Assembly: GCA_018266435.1 (NCBI GenBank)
Contig: JAFEAL010000012.1
Span: 107,057-171,056 of the forward strand
Direction of reading: 5' to 3'
DNA length: 64,000 nt
DNA from: Bacteroidota bacterium
GTDB taxonomy: Bacteria > Bacteroidota > Bacteroidia > Cytophagales > Cyclobacteriaceae
In this document: piece by piece, positions 8,121 through 17,141 of the stretch
Layout of the letters: each line of letters begins with the position of its first letter
Numbering within the stretch: the first letter of the stretch is position 1
The notes under the pieces: generated by a model
What the model saw: only the letters and a program-made list of their open reading frames with translations
Told to the model about the DNA's origin: nothing
The model's database searches: none
Made by a program: the position numbers and the translations under genes

Positions 8121-9224
8121 TTAGCGGTATTCAATCTGTAAGATCATGCTTTCGAGGGTTATCCCAGGTCCAAAAGCAAAACTTAATATGTTTTTGCCGG
8201 CATCGCGTGGCTGTAAACTCCTGCTTAAATGGCTCAATACAAATAATACTGTGGGTGAAGACATGTTGCCGTATTTTTTTAACACCTCACGCGAAAATTT
8301 ATTTTGATTGTCATTGATTTTTAATTCTTGTTCAATTGCCTCCAGGATTTTTTTTCCACCGGGATGAATGACAAAAAATGAAATTGAAGAAAATGGAATA
8401 GAAATTTTTTGCAGCAGCGAATCAGTTAATTTTTTTATACCCTTGCGGATGAGTTGCGGCACATAAGTTGAAAGTTTCATTTCAAAACCAAAGTCTCCTA
8501 TGGCCCAACCCATATCTTTTTCTCCTTCTGGTATTAACTCGCAATAGAAACTAAGGGGTTTAAAACTATATCCCTTTTGGGGAGACGACTCCATAAGTAA
8601 CGCAGCGCTTCCATCAGCAAATAAAGCGTTGGCCAGCAAATTATCTTCGGTGTTTTCTTTTTGAAAATGGATGCTGCACAACTCAGTACAAACAATCAGC
8701 ACTTTTGAGGCGGGGTCGGCCTTGCAAAAAGTGTCAGCTAGTTTGATTGCATTAAATGCCGCATAACACCCCATAAAATTAATACAGGTGCGATGAAGAG
8801 AGGGGCTTAATCCCAGGGCTTTAACCAGGTCAATATCCAATCCCGGGGCTGACATACCTGTGCAGCTAACAACTACTAAGTGTGTAATTGCCAATCGGTC
8901 ATTAAAAGAAATTTTTTCAAAACAATTATTAATTGATGCCTTGCTAAGTTCAAGCGCATGCTTGCGAAAAAGATTGAGCCGTGTTTTAGTTCCAGGAAAT
9001 GGCTCAATTTTTTTTTTATCAGAAAAAAAATCAAGTTCGTTTTCTTTTCCGTAATCACTCAATACAGAATAGCGCGTCTCAATTCCTGTTGCACGATATA
9101 GCGCATGCAGCTTTCGGGCTGAGTTTCCCTCCAGTTGCATAGCGTTTACCATAAACTTACCAATCGTTTCTTGTGTAAAACAAAACGTGGGGTTGGCAGT
9201 GCCTATGGAGGTGATGTAGCTCAT
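8121..9224 (-). CDS. Type III polyketide synthase (chalcone/stilbene-synthase family)
   Basis: A 367-residue ketosynthase, normal size for the family. Type III PKSs extend a CoA-linked starter with malonyl-CoA units and cyclise the product to pyrones, resorcinols or phloroglucinols. The catalytic triad is visible: Cys153 in INFMGCYAAFNA, His287 in FFVIHPGGKKILEAIE and Asn320 in KKYGNMSSPTVLFVL. The N-terminal half also has the family's VVVSCTGMSAPGLDIDLV and ADGSAALL blocks, and the C-terminus shows the FGPGIT(L)E motif. This pattern separates it from FabH. It is divergent (48 nt) from a UbiA prenyltransferase and near a long-chain acyl-CoA ligase, suggesting a fatty-acyl starter and a prenylated or membrane lipid product. 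The product itself is inferred, not seen. Confidence 0.88.
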   Translation of the reverse strand: MSYITSIGTANPTFCFTQETIGKFMVNAMQLEGNSARKLHALYRATGIETRYSVLSDYGKENELDFFSDKKKIEPFPGTKTRLNLFRKHALELSKASINNCFEKISFNDRLAITHLVVVSCTGMSAPGLDIDLVKALGLSPSLHRTCINFMGCYAAFNAIKLADTFCKADPASKVLIVCTELCSIHFQKENTEDNLLANALFADGSAALLMESSPQKGYSFKPLSFYCELIPEGEKDMGWAIGDFGFEMKLSTYVPQLIRKGIKKLTDSLLQKISIPFSSISFFVIHPGGKKILEAIEQELKINDNQNKFSREVLKKYGNMSSPTVLFVLSHLSRSLQPRDAGKNILSFAFGPGITLESMILQIEYR

Positions 9225-9272
9225 TTCTCAAGTGTCATTAGAAAAAACGTTATCTTGTTTTTTTAGTTCAAT

Positions 9273-10157
9273 ATGGTATCCACTTTGCTTCACCTCCGGT
9301 TTCCATTCTCATTTTTTTTAATGCCGGTTTACCTGTTTGCGCTGGGGGTATCTCCCAACTTTGACGAAAGCCAAATTGCGTGGACGTTTTTTATCATTCA
9401 TTTTTTACTCTACCCGGCCAGCAACGGATACAACAGTTATTTTGATAAAGACGAAAAAAGCATTGGCGGACTTAAAAACCCTCCACCTGTAAATCGAAGT
9501 CTGTATTATACTTCATTGGCATTAGATGCTTTAGCCATTGGGCTGGCTTGGGTAAAAATTAGTTTTCTCTTGGCGGTTATGATTTTTATTTTTGGAGTAG
9601 TCTCGAAAGCGTATAGCCACCCATCCATCCGTCTGAAAAAATATCCGATTATCGGCTGGTTAACGGTCGGGCTTTTTCAAGGATTTTTTTCTTTTCTGAT
9701 GAGCTACGTTGGGATCAATCACTTTGGGATTGAAAATTTAATGCACACAAAAATTCTAATGCCGGCTATGCTTGCTTCAATCATGCTGTTAGGCAGTTAC
9801 CCAATGACACAAATCTATCAGCATGAAGAAGATGCCAAGCATGGCGACCAAACTCTAAGCATGATGCTGGGCATACGCGGCACATTTATTTTTGTGCAAA
9901 TTGTTTTTGTCTTCGCGGTTCTGGGGTTTGTTCTTTATTTCAACAGTTTTTATTCGGGCGAATACAGTGCCGAATTTGTATTGGCCTTTTCTCCTGCAGC
10001 TTTGTTTTTTATACGTTGGCTTTTACGAGCCTGGAATAATTCTGCTGAAGCCAATTTCAGTAATACGATGTGGCTCAATTTTATTTCATCATTTTGCCTG
10101 AATGGATTCTTCGTTTATTTTTTTCTAGCCAACACACACGTGTGGCAATACTTGTAG
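9273..10157 (+). CDS. UbiA-family prenyltransferase
   Basis: A 294-residue protein with about eight or nine membrane helices. UbiA enzymes attach a polyprenyl chain to an aromatic acceptor inside the membrane, using Mg2+ held by two Asp-rich loops. The first loop is seen as NGYNSYFDKDEKSIGGLKNP (Asn and Asp pattern of NxxxDxxxD) and the second as YQHEEDAKHGDQTLSMMLG. This is the layout of the UbiA/MenA/chlorophyll-synthase superfamily. The start codon is 48 nt from the divergent type III PKS start, and the stop is 2 nt from the convergent acyl-CoA ligase stop. The acceptor is unknown; context suggests the polyketide made by its neighbour. Confidence 0.82.
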   Translation: MVSTLLHLRFPFSFFLMPVYLFALGVSPNFDESQIAWTFFIIHFLLYPASNGYNSYFDKDEKSIGGLKNPPPVNRSLYYTSLALDALAIGLAWVKISFLLAVMIFIFGVVSKAYSHPSIRLKKYPIIGWLTVGLFQGFFSFLMSYVGINHFGIENLMHTKILMPAMLASIMLLGSYPMTQIYQHEEDAKHGDQTLSMMLGIRGTFIFVQIVFVFAVLGFVLYFNSFYSGEYSAEFVLAFSPAALFFIRWLLRAWNNSAEANFSNTMWLNFISSFCLNGFFVYFFLANTHVWQYL

Positions 10158-10159
10158 CC

Positions 10160-11833
10160 TCAAGGCTTTCCGCCCCCAGCTTCTTCCCACACCACGATTT
10201 CTTTTTGCGCATACCAGTTTGGGTAATTGGGCAAATGAATCTTCTCTACTTCATTTCGCTTGACTTTCAGCGTAGGGGTCAGTAGTCCGTTTTCAATAGT
10301 CCAATCATTTTTTAAGATCACTGCTTTTTTCAGTCTTTCATAGTCTTCTATCAATTGATTCACCTCGTTTAAAGACGACAACAAGCTTTCATCAATTTCT
10401 GAACGTGATTTTTGTTTACCCGCTTCAGATAAAATGGTAAGGGCAATAGGCTGCGGAATGCTCACACCCACCACACACACTTGCTCAATGTCTGAGTTTT
10501 TGAGAAGCCTCATTTCAATGGGTGATGGTGAAACATACTTGCCTTTATCTGTTTTGAATTGATCTTTTACGCGGCCGGTTATGAACACAAACCCATCGGC
10601 ATCGGTCTGACCTAAATCTCCTGTTTTTAAAAACCCATCGGGGGTAAATGCTTCGCGGGTCATCTCGGGCTCACGGTAGTAACCCATCATCAAAGCCGCA
10701 TGGCGGGTAAGAATTTCTTCCTGATCAGTAAATTTGATTTCTGCCGTGGGCATGGCCTTGCCTACACTGCCAAATTTTACCTCTTCCTGATTGCCATGTG
10801 AGATCGCACAATTTTCAGTCATACCATAAATTTCGCGCACATCAATGCCTAACTGATGAAACCAGTTCAAAAGAAATAACGGCATAGGAGCTGCGCCTGA
10901 AATTTTCAATAACGCCCTGGACAGCCCAAGTTTTTTCTTAAGCGTTTGTTTTAGAACAGATCGTATAAATGGAATCTTCAATAACCTCGAGAGTTTTTGC
11001 TGTGGCAATTTTTCTAAAATTTTTTCCTGAAAGCGAGCCCATATTCTGGGTACCCCAAAAAACACATGAGGCTGAACCGAGTTGAGGTCACGGCCAAATG
11101 TTTCAAGCGACTCAACAAAAGAAATGGATGCACCTATTTCGCACCCCAGCACTTCGGTAATGTCGCGCTCAGCAATGTGGCAAAGCGGCAAATAAGAAAA
11201 CAATACCGGATGCGCAGGCAACGGGTTTACCCGATTCAAATAATCAATCATGATTTTTGAAACATACCTGAATGCAGACGAATGAAACATTACTCCTTTG
11301 GGGCGGCCCGTAGTGCCGCTGGTGTACATCACCGTGAGCAATTCTTCGGCTCCCCAGTCATATGTTTTTTCCAATGGTTGCCGGGTTGCGTTCCATTGGC
11401 TTATCAATTCTCCTTCGGTAATTCCATAAAAATCTATACTGATTTTTAGTATTGAGGCAGGAATGCCTTCTTTTTGTTTTTCATACTCGTCCAGTTTTCC
11501 AATAAAAATAGCTTTTGACTGGCTGTGTTCGAGAATTTGCCGAATGGACGATGCGCTGATGCTGGCGTATAAAGGAACCGAAACAAAACCCGCCATCATA
11601 ATAGCCAAATCGGCCATGATCCAATGTGCACAATTCTTTGAAAGAATGGCTACGTTGCTGTGCGCAGGCAAGTTCATCGACAAAAGTCCCGATGCCATTT
11701 TCCTGATTTCATTTCCCGATTGCCTGAATGTCCACTCGTGCCATTTTCCATTTACCGGCTGTCGAAGAAAAATATGATCGGGAGTTTCTTTCTCCCATTT
11801 TAAAAATGAATGAAGGACCGGATTATGGCTCAT
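10160..11833 (-). CDS. Long-chain fatty acid-CoA ligase (AMP-dependent synthetase)
   Basis: A 557-residue ANL-superfamily adenylating enzyme. It activates a carboxylic acid, probably a long-chain fatty acid, to its CoA thioester through an acyl-AMP. The P-loop-like motif TVMYTSGTTGRPKGVMFHS is intact, as are IYGMTENCAISHG (A5), the A7-like GFLKTGDLGQTDADGFVFITGRVKDQFKT hinge and the C-terminal 'KGKYVSPSPIEMRL'. The family's final catalytic Lys usually lies near the end, and a candidate is in the LTPTLKVKRN segment. Proteins of this shape are close to bacterial FadD15-like ligases. The gene is convergent with ubiA and on the same strand as the type III PKS, so it could supply the acyl-CoA starter, but it could equally serve general lipid metabolism. 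Confidence 0.87.
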   Translation of the reverse strand: MSHNPVLHSFLKWEKETPDHIFLRQPVNGKWHEWTFRQSGNEIRKMASGLLSMNLPAHSNVAILSKNCAHWIMADLAIMMAGFVSVPLYASISASSIRQILEHSQSKAIFIGKLDEYEKQKEGIPASILKISIDFYGITEGELISQWNATRQPLEKTYDWGAEELLTVMYTSGTTGRPKGVMFHSSAFRYVSKIMIDYLNRVNPLPAHPVLFSYLPLCHIAERDITEVLGCEIGASISFVESLETFGRDLNSVQPHVFFGVPRIWARFQEKILEKLPQQKLSRLLKIPFIRSVLKQTLKKKLGLSRALLKISGAAPMPLFLLNWFHQLGIDVREIYGMTENCAISHGNQEEVKFGSVGKAMPTAEIKFTDQEEILTRHAALMMGYYREPEMTREAFTPDGFLKTGDLGQTDADGFVFITGRVKDQFKTDKGKYVSPSPIEMRLLKNSDIEQVCVVGVSIPQPIALTILSEAGKQKSRSEIDESLLSSLNEVNQLIEDYERLKKAVILKNDWTIENGLLTPTLKVKRNEVEKIHLPNYPNWYAQKEIVVWEEAGGGKP

Positions 11834-11962
11834 GGCGGGTACTGTTTTAACTCACGATTTAGTGAGAAAGCAACAAATGAACAACGACAAATGTAAAGGT
11901 GCACGTAAACTAAGCAGTTGACAAAAATTTTTGCGACTTTCGTTTTTCCTTATCCCATACCA

Positions 11963-14668
11963 ATGGCTGAACAAAAAAAACTTTTCCTGCTCGATGCCTA
12001 CGCGCTGATTTATCGGGCTCATTTTGCATTTACTAAAAACCCGCGCATCAATTCAAAAGGTCATAATACTTCTGTGCCGTTTGGATTTACAAACACACTG
12101 CTCGAGGTCATTCAAAAACAAAAACCCACGCACCTTGCAGTAGCCTTTGATACAGCCGCTAAAACTTTTCGCGATGAGATGTTTAAAGAATACAAAGCCA
12201 CGCGCCAAGAAACCCCCGAAGATATTCGGCATGGCACCCCAACCGTAAAAGAAATTCTTCACGGGTTCAACATTCCGGTATTGGAAAAAGATGGCTACGA
12301 AGCTGACGATATCATCGGCACACTGGCCACGCAAGCTGCGGCCAGGGGCTTTGAAGTGTATATGATGACCCCCGATAAAGATTTTGGTCAGCTTGTAAAA
12401 GAAAATGTTTTTCTCTACAAGCCCGCCTACATGGGCAATGCGGTAGATGTGCTGGGGCCAAAAGAAGTGTGCGAAAAATGGGACATTGAAAATGTGTCGC
12501 AGGTAATAGACATACTCGGCCTGCAAGGAGATACCTCCGACAACATTCCGGGCATTCCGGGGATTGGCCCAAAAACCGCAGCTGAATTATTAAAGAAGTA
12601 CAAAACGGTGGAAGGTGTAGTGGCTCACTCTGCCGAACTAAAAGGCAAACAAAAAGAACGCGTGGAGCAGTATGGAGATCAGGCCATCCTGTCAAAAAAA
12701 CTAGCTACCATTATTACTGATGTGCCACTTGAGTTCAACGAAGAGGCATTGGTTTACAAAGGGCCAGATGAAAAGACCTTGCGCCCGATTTTAGAAGAGT
12801 TAGAATTTAAAACGATGCTAACCCGAATATTTTCATTGCCAACGGCTTCTGTTCCGGATGTAACCGAATCCAAACCCGAACAGTTATCGATGTTTGAGCG
12901 AGCTGGCACGTTAAATGATTTGGCCGGCACCCCCGACAGTTCTTTGTCTACATATAAACGAATAGAAAGTGAAGGTGAAATCCAATTGCTGATAGAAAAA
13001 CTAAACCAACAGAAGGAATTTTCTGTAATCGTGGCGACCGATGAAGCCGTGAATTTTGATTTTACCATAACCGCATTGGTCTTTTCGTTTTCAGCGGGCG
13101 AAGCATTTTACATTCCGACAAAAGAAAAATCTACCATAGAAAAATTTTCTGAAATATTTTCTAATGAATCCATTGTCAAAATAGGATACAACATTAAACA
13201 AAGTGTTTTGGCATTGAAAAAAATAAATATTGAAATGCGCGGGCAGCTGTTTGACGCCTTGCTTGCCCATTACCTGATTGAACCTGAAGCATCGCACGAC
13301 CTGGGCATTCTGTGCCATCAGTATTTAAGTATTCAGCTAATTGCCAGTGACACAGACGAAGTGAAAAACTATGGCGAACGAGCTGAGCGTACCTGGCAAC
13401 TCAAAAGCAAATTAGAAGCTGATCTGCGCACCCGCGGTCACTGGAGGCTGAGCCGCGAAGTAGAGATGCCGTTGATCTACGTACTGGCTGAGATGGAGTT
13501 TCAAGGAGTAGCCCTGGATGAACCCGCTTTGCAAAAAATGTCTTCGGTTTTGAAAAAAGATAGTGAAAAAACGCAAGCTGAAATTTTTACACTCGCTGAC
13601 GCAGAATTCAATATTGGATCTCCCAAGCAACTGGGAGAAATATTATTCGACAAATTAAAACTGGTAGAGAAAGCGAAGAAAACAAAGACAGGACAATACG
13701 CTACGGGCGAAGAGGTATTGTTGAAATTAGCTGATGAACACGCCATCGCAAAAAAAATACTTGACTTCCGCGAGAATGAAAAACTGCGCTCCACGTATGT
13801 TGAAGCGCTGCCCAAAATGATCAGCCGGTTTGATCATCGCATTCACACCGACTACCGGCAAGCAGTGGCCGCCACCGGAAGGTTGAGTTCCAATAACCCC
13901 AACCTTCAGAACATTCCGATCCGAACGGAAAAAGGAAGAAAAATTCGTGGAGCATTTGTGCCGCGCGATAAAAACTATCTTTTCATGTCGGCCGATTACT
14001 CGCAGATAGAATTGCGCATAGCGGCTTCATTTGCCAAAGACCAAACCATGATGGAGGCTTTTCGTGCGGGGCGTGATATTCACACCACCACCGCAGCAAA
14101 AGTTTTTAAAGTAGAGCTTAGCAAAGTTACGCCTGACATGAGGCGCAAGGCAAAAGAAGTGAACTTCGGCATTTTGTACGGAAGCACCGCGTTTGGACTT
14201 TCGCAAAACCTCAACATTCCGCGAAGCGAGGCTTCTGAAATTATCGATTCGTATTTCAACGAATTTTCAGCCATCAAAAAATACATGGATGACTCGATCA
14301 ACTCGGCCCGCGAAAAAGAATACGTAGAAACCATTTTAGGCAGAAGAAGATATTTGCGCGATATCAACTCGCGCAACATGGCCACACGCCAGTTTGCCGA
14401 GCGTAACGCCATCAACGCGCCCATTCAGGGCAGCGCGGCAGACATTATTAAGGTAGCAATGATCAGCATACACCGTTGGTTACAGCAGGAAAAACTGAAA
14501 ACCAAAATGATTTTACAGGTGCACGATGAATTGGTGTTTGATCTTCATCAGGACGAACAAGTGCTGGTGAAATCGAAAGTAATCGAGTTGATGAAAACAG
14601 CCGTGATTCTCGATGTGCCCATGGAAGTGGAAGTAGGCATCGGGAAAAATTGGCTGGAAGCGCACTGA
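11963..14668 (+). CDS. polA: DNA polymerase I
   Basis: A 901-residue family A polymerase for gap filling and Okazaki processing. The 5'-nuclease domain (about 1-290) has LFLLDAYALIYRAHFAF, YEADDIIGTLA, TPDKDFGQLV and LQGDTSDNIPGIPGIGPKTA. The polymerase domain has motif A (LFMSADYSQIELR), motif B (RRKAKEVNFGILYGSTAFG) and motif C (ILQVHDELVFDLH), all intact. The middle 3'-5' exonuclease domain keeps the fold but has lost the acidic residues found in E. coli (see findings), so proofreading is probably absent. A TTG 45 nt upstream is in frame, but MAEQKKLFLLDAYALIYRA is the natural start. The nucleosidase gene starts 9 nt after the stop. Confidence 0.96.
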   Translation: MAEQKKLFLLDAYALIYRAHFAFTKNPRINSKGHNTSVPFGFTNTLLEVIQKQKPTHLAVAFDTAAKTFRDEMFKEYKATRQETPEDIRHGTPTVKEILHGFNIPVLEKDGYEADDIIGTLATQAAARGFEVYMMTPDKDFGQLVKENVFLYKPAYMGNAVDVLGPKEVCEKWDIENVSQVIDILGLQGDTSDNIPGIPGIGPKTAAELLKKYKTVEGVVAHSAELKGKQKERVEQYGDQAILSKKLATIITDVPLEFNEEALVYKGPDEKTLRPILEELEFKTMLTRIFSLPTASVPDVTESKPEQLSMFERAGTLNDLAGTPDSSLSTYKRIESEGEIQLLIEKLNQQKEFSVIVATDEAVNFDFTITALVFSFSAGEAFYIPTKEKSTIEKFSEIFSNESIVKIGYNIKQSVLALKKINIEMRGQLFDALLAHYLIEPEASHDLGILCHQYLSIQLIASDTDEVKNYGERAERTWQLKSKLEADLRTRGHWRLSREVEMPLIYVLAEMEFQGVALDEPALQKMSSVLKKDSEKTQAEIFTLADAEFNIGSPKQLGEILFDKLKLVEKAKKTKTGQYATGEEVLLKLADEHAIAKKILDFRENEKLRSTYVEALPKMISRFDHRIHTDYRQAVAATGRLSSNNPNLQNIPIRTEKGRKIRGAFVPRDKNYLFMSADYSQIELRIAASFAKDQTMMEAFRAGRDIHTTTAAKVFKVELSKVTPDMRRKAKEVNFGILYGSTAFGLSQNLNIPRSEASEIIDSYFNEFSAIKKYMDDSINSAREKEYVETILGRRRYLRDINSRNMATRQFAERNAINAPIQGSAADIIKVAMISIHRWLQQEKLKTKMILQVHDELVFDLHQDEQVLVKSKVIELMKTAVILDVPMEVEVGIGKNWLEAH

Positions 14669-14677
14669 GAATTATAA

Positions 14678-15463
14678 ATGAAAAAACTGCTTGTTATTTC
14701 TTTTTTTGGGTTACTCTCTTGTACGAAAAAATCAGAACCTGAAATTATTATAGTGGTTTCTGCAAATGCTGAATGGAAAGTAATCAAATCCATTTTTCAA
14801 AAAGAAAATTATCAACCCACACCATGGGGAGAATTTTTTGAAACAAAGATCGCTACTACAAAAAATCAAGTTTCAGTTATCTTTTTTCATGAAGGCTGGG
14901 GAAAAACGAGTGCAGCTGGAGCGACACAATTTGCCATCGATAAATGGAATCCAAGGTATTTGATTAATCTTGGAACATGTGGAGGCTTTGAAGGGAAAGT
15001 AGAACGGTTTGATATTCTACTGGTTAACAAGACCATCGTCTATGACATCAGAGAAGCGATGGGCGATTCAAATCAAGCCATCGATGATTATTCAACCGAG
15101 TTAGATTTGTCTTGGCTGAAGATAGAGGAGCGTGACTCTGTTAAACAATATTTGCTCATTTCAGCAGATCGTGATATTGTACCTCAAGATATGATCGAAC
15201 TTGAAAAACGATATCACGCCATTGCCGCTGATTGGGAGAGCGCTTCGATTGCCTATACCTGCAAACGAAACAACAAAAAAGTAATTATTCTGCGAGGAGT
15301 TTCAGATATAGTAAGCCAATCACACGGGGAGGCTTACAATAACGAACAAGCCTTTCGATATGGTGCTGAAGTGGTAATGAAGAAATTGATAAATCAATTG
15401 CCAACCTGGCTTGATAAGATTATTTCTTCCGATGAAAATTCAAGTCATGAAAATCATAACTGA
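14678..15463 (+). CDS. Lipoprotein nucleosidase (PNP/UDP phosphorylase family, MTA/SAH nucleosidase-like)
   Basis: A 261-residue protein with lipobox FFGLLSC (Cys15), so it should be anchored outside the cytoplasm. The core has the nucleoside phosphorylase/MTAN pattern: IIIVVSANAEWKVIKSIF at the start, a ligand loop HEGWGKTSAAGATQFAI, LINLGTCGGFEGKVERFDILLVN, IAADWESASIAYTC (the ME/WE ribose-binding block) and ILRGVSDIV (the catalytic Asp in the SD pair). MTAN enzymes are normally cytoplasmic, so a lipoprotein form suggests salvage of extracellular nucleosides. It follows polA by 9 nt. Its last 44 nt overlap the 3' end of the convergent serine hydrolase gene. Confidence 0.75.
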   Translation: MKKLLVISFFGLLSCTKKSEPEIIIVVSANAEWKVIKSIFQKENYQPTPWGEFFETKIATTKNQVSVIFFHEGWGKTSAAGATQFAIDKWNPRYLINLGTCGGFEGKVERFDILLVNKTIVYDIREAMGDSNQAIDDYSTELDLSWLKIEERDSVKQYLLISADRDIVPQDMIELEKRYHAIAADWESASIAYTCKRNNKKVIILRGVSDIVSQSHGEAYNNEQAFRYGAEVVMKKLINQLPTWLDKIISSDENSSHENHN

Positions 15464-16973
15464 AATCAGTGAGCGGTGAGATGGCCTTCATCGTAATTCC
15501 TTTTCCTTTCCCGTTTTCATCCAACGAAAAATTGACAAACGCATCGGCATCCATGCTGCGGTCTTTCCATTTCACCACAAAAGTATTTCCCCTAAAGGCA
15601 AACATCTCGCCCGTAAGTTTGGGCGAACGCTTGGAGTCAAACCACAACTTTCCGTTTTTGTTAGAGATGAGTACATCGCCAAACCATGAGTCAGTATAGG
15701 TGCCGGTAAGTGCACTCCATTCTGGTTTTGGTGATCCTGAGTTTTTCGCGGCTTCCACTTCGTTCCATATCGAATCGGTTAAGTGCTTTGCGTTGGCCAG
15801 AGATTTGTTCCGGTTGGCCGAGTATTCAGTTACCCGGTCTGTTCCTGTTATTCCAAAGTAACCGTCTTTGATCTGGTTGGTGATCGAAGCAAATGCTCCA
15901 CCCTCTTGTTGGTTGGTTAATACAATGATGCCGAGATTCAATTCTGGTATCATCGTGATTTGAGTAACCATTCCTTCCAGCCCACCGGTGTGGCTGATTT
16001 GTTTATAACCTTTCACATCGGAAATGCCAAAGCCGAGCCCATACGATGCAAAGTGTGTGTTATATGTGCCTGGGTTGCGCACGGGGATGATCGTTTGCGG
16101 AGACCACATTTCTTCGTGCACATTTTCAGAGAACAATCTTTTAGAAAGGTTGTCGCCATATTTTCCATGATTGAGATGCAGCATTACCCACTTGCTCAAG
16201 TCGGCAATGCTCGAGTTGATACCACCGGCTGAGTGCCCCACCTTGATGGTGCTGCGCGCGATCACCCGTACTTTGCCGTTGACCGGGGCATGGCCATCAA
16301 TTACGTTGGATTGATCGTTCAGCCGGTCAAACGAGGCGGCTGTTTTAGTCATTCCAAGAGGCTGAATGATCCGTTGCTCAACAAATTCATCCCAGCTTTT
16401 GCCACTGACCCGCGCTACCACTTCGCCAGCTATAATGTACAAATTGTTATCATAGTCATACTTGCTTCTGAAGCTTGAAGTAGATTTTAAAAACCGCAGG
16501 TTGTAGATCACATCTTTGAGTGTAAAATCACTCGAGTCTGGAAAGAACATCAGGTCACCCGCCCCCAAGCCCAGCCCGCTGCGGTGGGTGAGTAGATCGC
16601 GAATGGTAAATTCTTCGGTAACAAATGGGCTGTACAATTTGAATTCAGGAATATAGTCGCGCACTTTATCATCCCAATTTATTTTACCCTCGTCCACCAA
16701 AATGCCGAGTGAGGCTGCCGTAAATGCCTTGCTGTTAGAAGCAATGCCGAACAAGGTGTTTTCATCTGTTTTCTGTTGGGTGTTGAGCGAGCGCACACCG
16801 TATCCTTTCGAATGAATTACTTTTCCGTCTTTGATCACGGCTACGGCAATACCTGGCACATTAAATGCTTTCATCGAGCGTGTGGTCAAATCATCGATCT
16901 GTTTGCTGGTGAGAGGTTGTGAAAGAGTAAGCTTGCCGGAAAAAAGCAGGAACAGGATGAGTATTTTTTTCAT
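15420..16973 (-). CDS. Serine hydrolase of the class C beta-lactamase / PBP family
   Basis: A 517-residue exported protein (signal peptide MKKILILFLLFSGKLTLSQ). The serine hydrolase domain has SxxK at Ser79-Lys82 (FGIASNSKAFTA), a tyrosine motif in the KYDYDNNLYIIAGEV block (position of the usual YxN) and HTGG in ISHTGGLEGMVTQ. After about residue 400 comes a beta-rich C-terminal domain (ALTGTYTDSWFGDVLISNKNGKLWF) of the DUF3471 type, common in Bacteroidota. These enzymes act as esterases, D-aminopeptidases or peptidoglycan hydrolases; beta-lactamase activity is not implied. The 3' end overlaps the nucleosidase gene by 44 nt. The substrate is unknown. Confidence 0.83.
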   Translation of the reverse strand: MKKILILFLLFSGKLTLSQPLTSKQIDDLTTRSMKAFNVPGIAVAVIKDGKVIHSKGYGVRSLNTQQKTDENTLFGIASNSKAFTAASLGILVDEGKINWDDKVRDYIPEFKLYSPFVTEEFTIRDLLTHRSGLGLGAGDLMFFPDSSDFTLKDVIYNLRFLKSTSSFRSKYDYDNNLYIIAGEVVARVSGKSWDEFVEQRIIQPLGMTKTAASFDRLNDQSNVIDGHAPVNGKVRVIARSTIKVGHSAGGINSSIADLSKWVMLHLNHGKYGDNLSKRLFSENVHEEMWSPQTIIPVRNPGTYNTHFASYGLGFGISDVKGYKQISHTGGLEGMVTQITMIPELNLGIIVLTNQQEGGAFASITNQIKDGYFGITGTDRVTEYSANRNKSLANAKHLTDSIWNEVEAAKNSGSPKPEWSALTGTYTDSWFGDVLISNKNGKLWFDSKRSPKLTGEMFAFRGNTFVVKWKDRSMDADAFVNFSLDENGKGKGITMKAISPLTDFSYDFHDLNFHRKK

Positions 16974-17126
16974 AGAGAAGACTTATTTATTTTTTGTAAA
17001 TGTAAGGAAAAGAGGGTTGAATGCAGTTGAGTGAACAGCACGCAATTCACTCAGAAATACTGGCCAGGCACAGTCATTGTGCTAAAAAATATTTTGTTAA
17101 GCTTGTCAGCCAGAGAGAATTCACCT

Positions 17127-17134
17127 CATCTTTG
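17127..17134 (+). promoter_or_regulatory. Promoter -7 box for the EamA transporter
   Basis: CATCTTTG differs from TAnnTTTG at one base. A TTG stands 21 nt upstream (17103-17105). It lies 7 nt before the chosen GTG at 17142 and supports that start over the longer frame. Confidence 0.45.
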
Positions 17135-17141
17135 CTGTTCT

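Noticed and set aside
12053..12695. Long antisense frames inside polA (157 and 127 codons)
   Set aside because: They are shadows of a strongly conserved gene, with no promoter, no family resemblance and unusual composition.
17031..17141. 37-codon upstream extension of the EamA transporter
   Set aside because: Polar sequence that would precede the first helix, and it includes the promoter box at 17127-17134.
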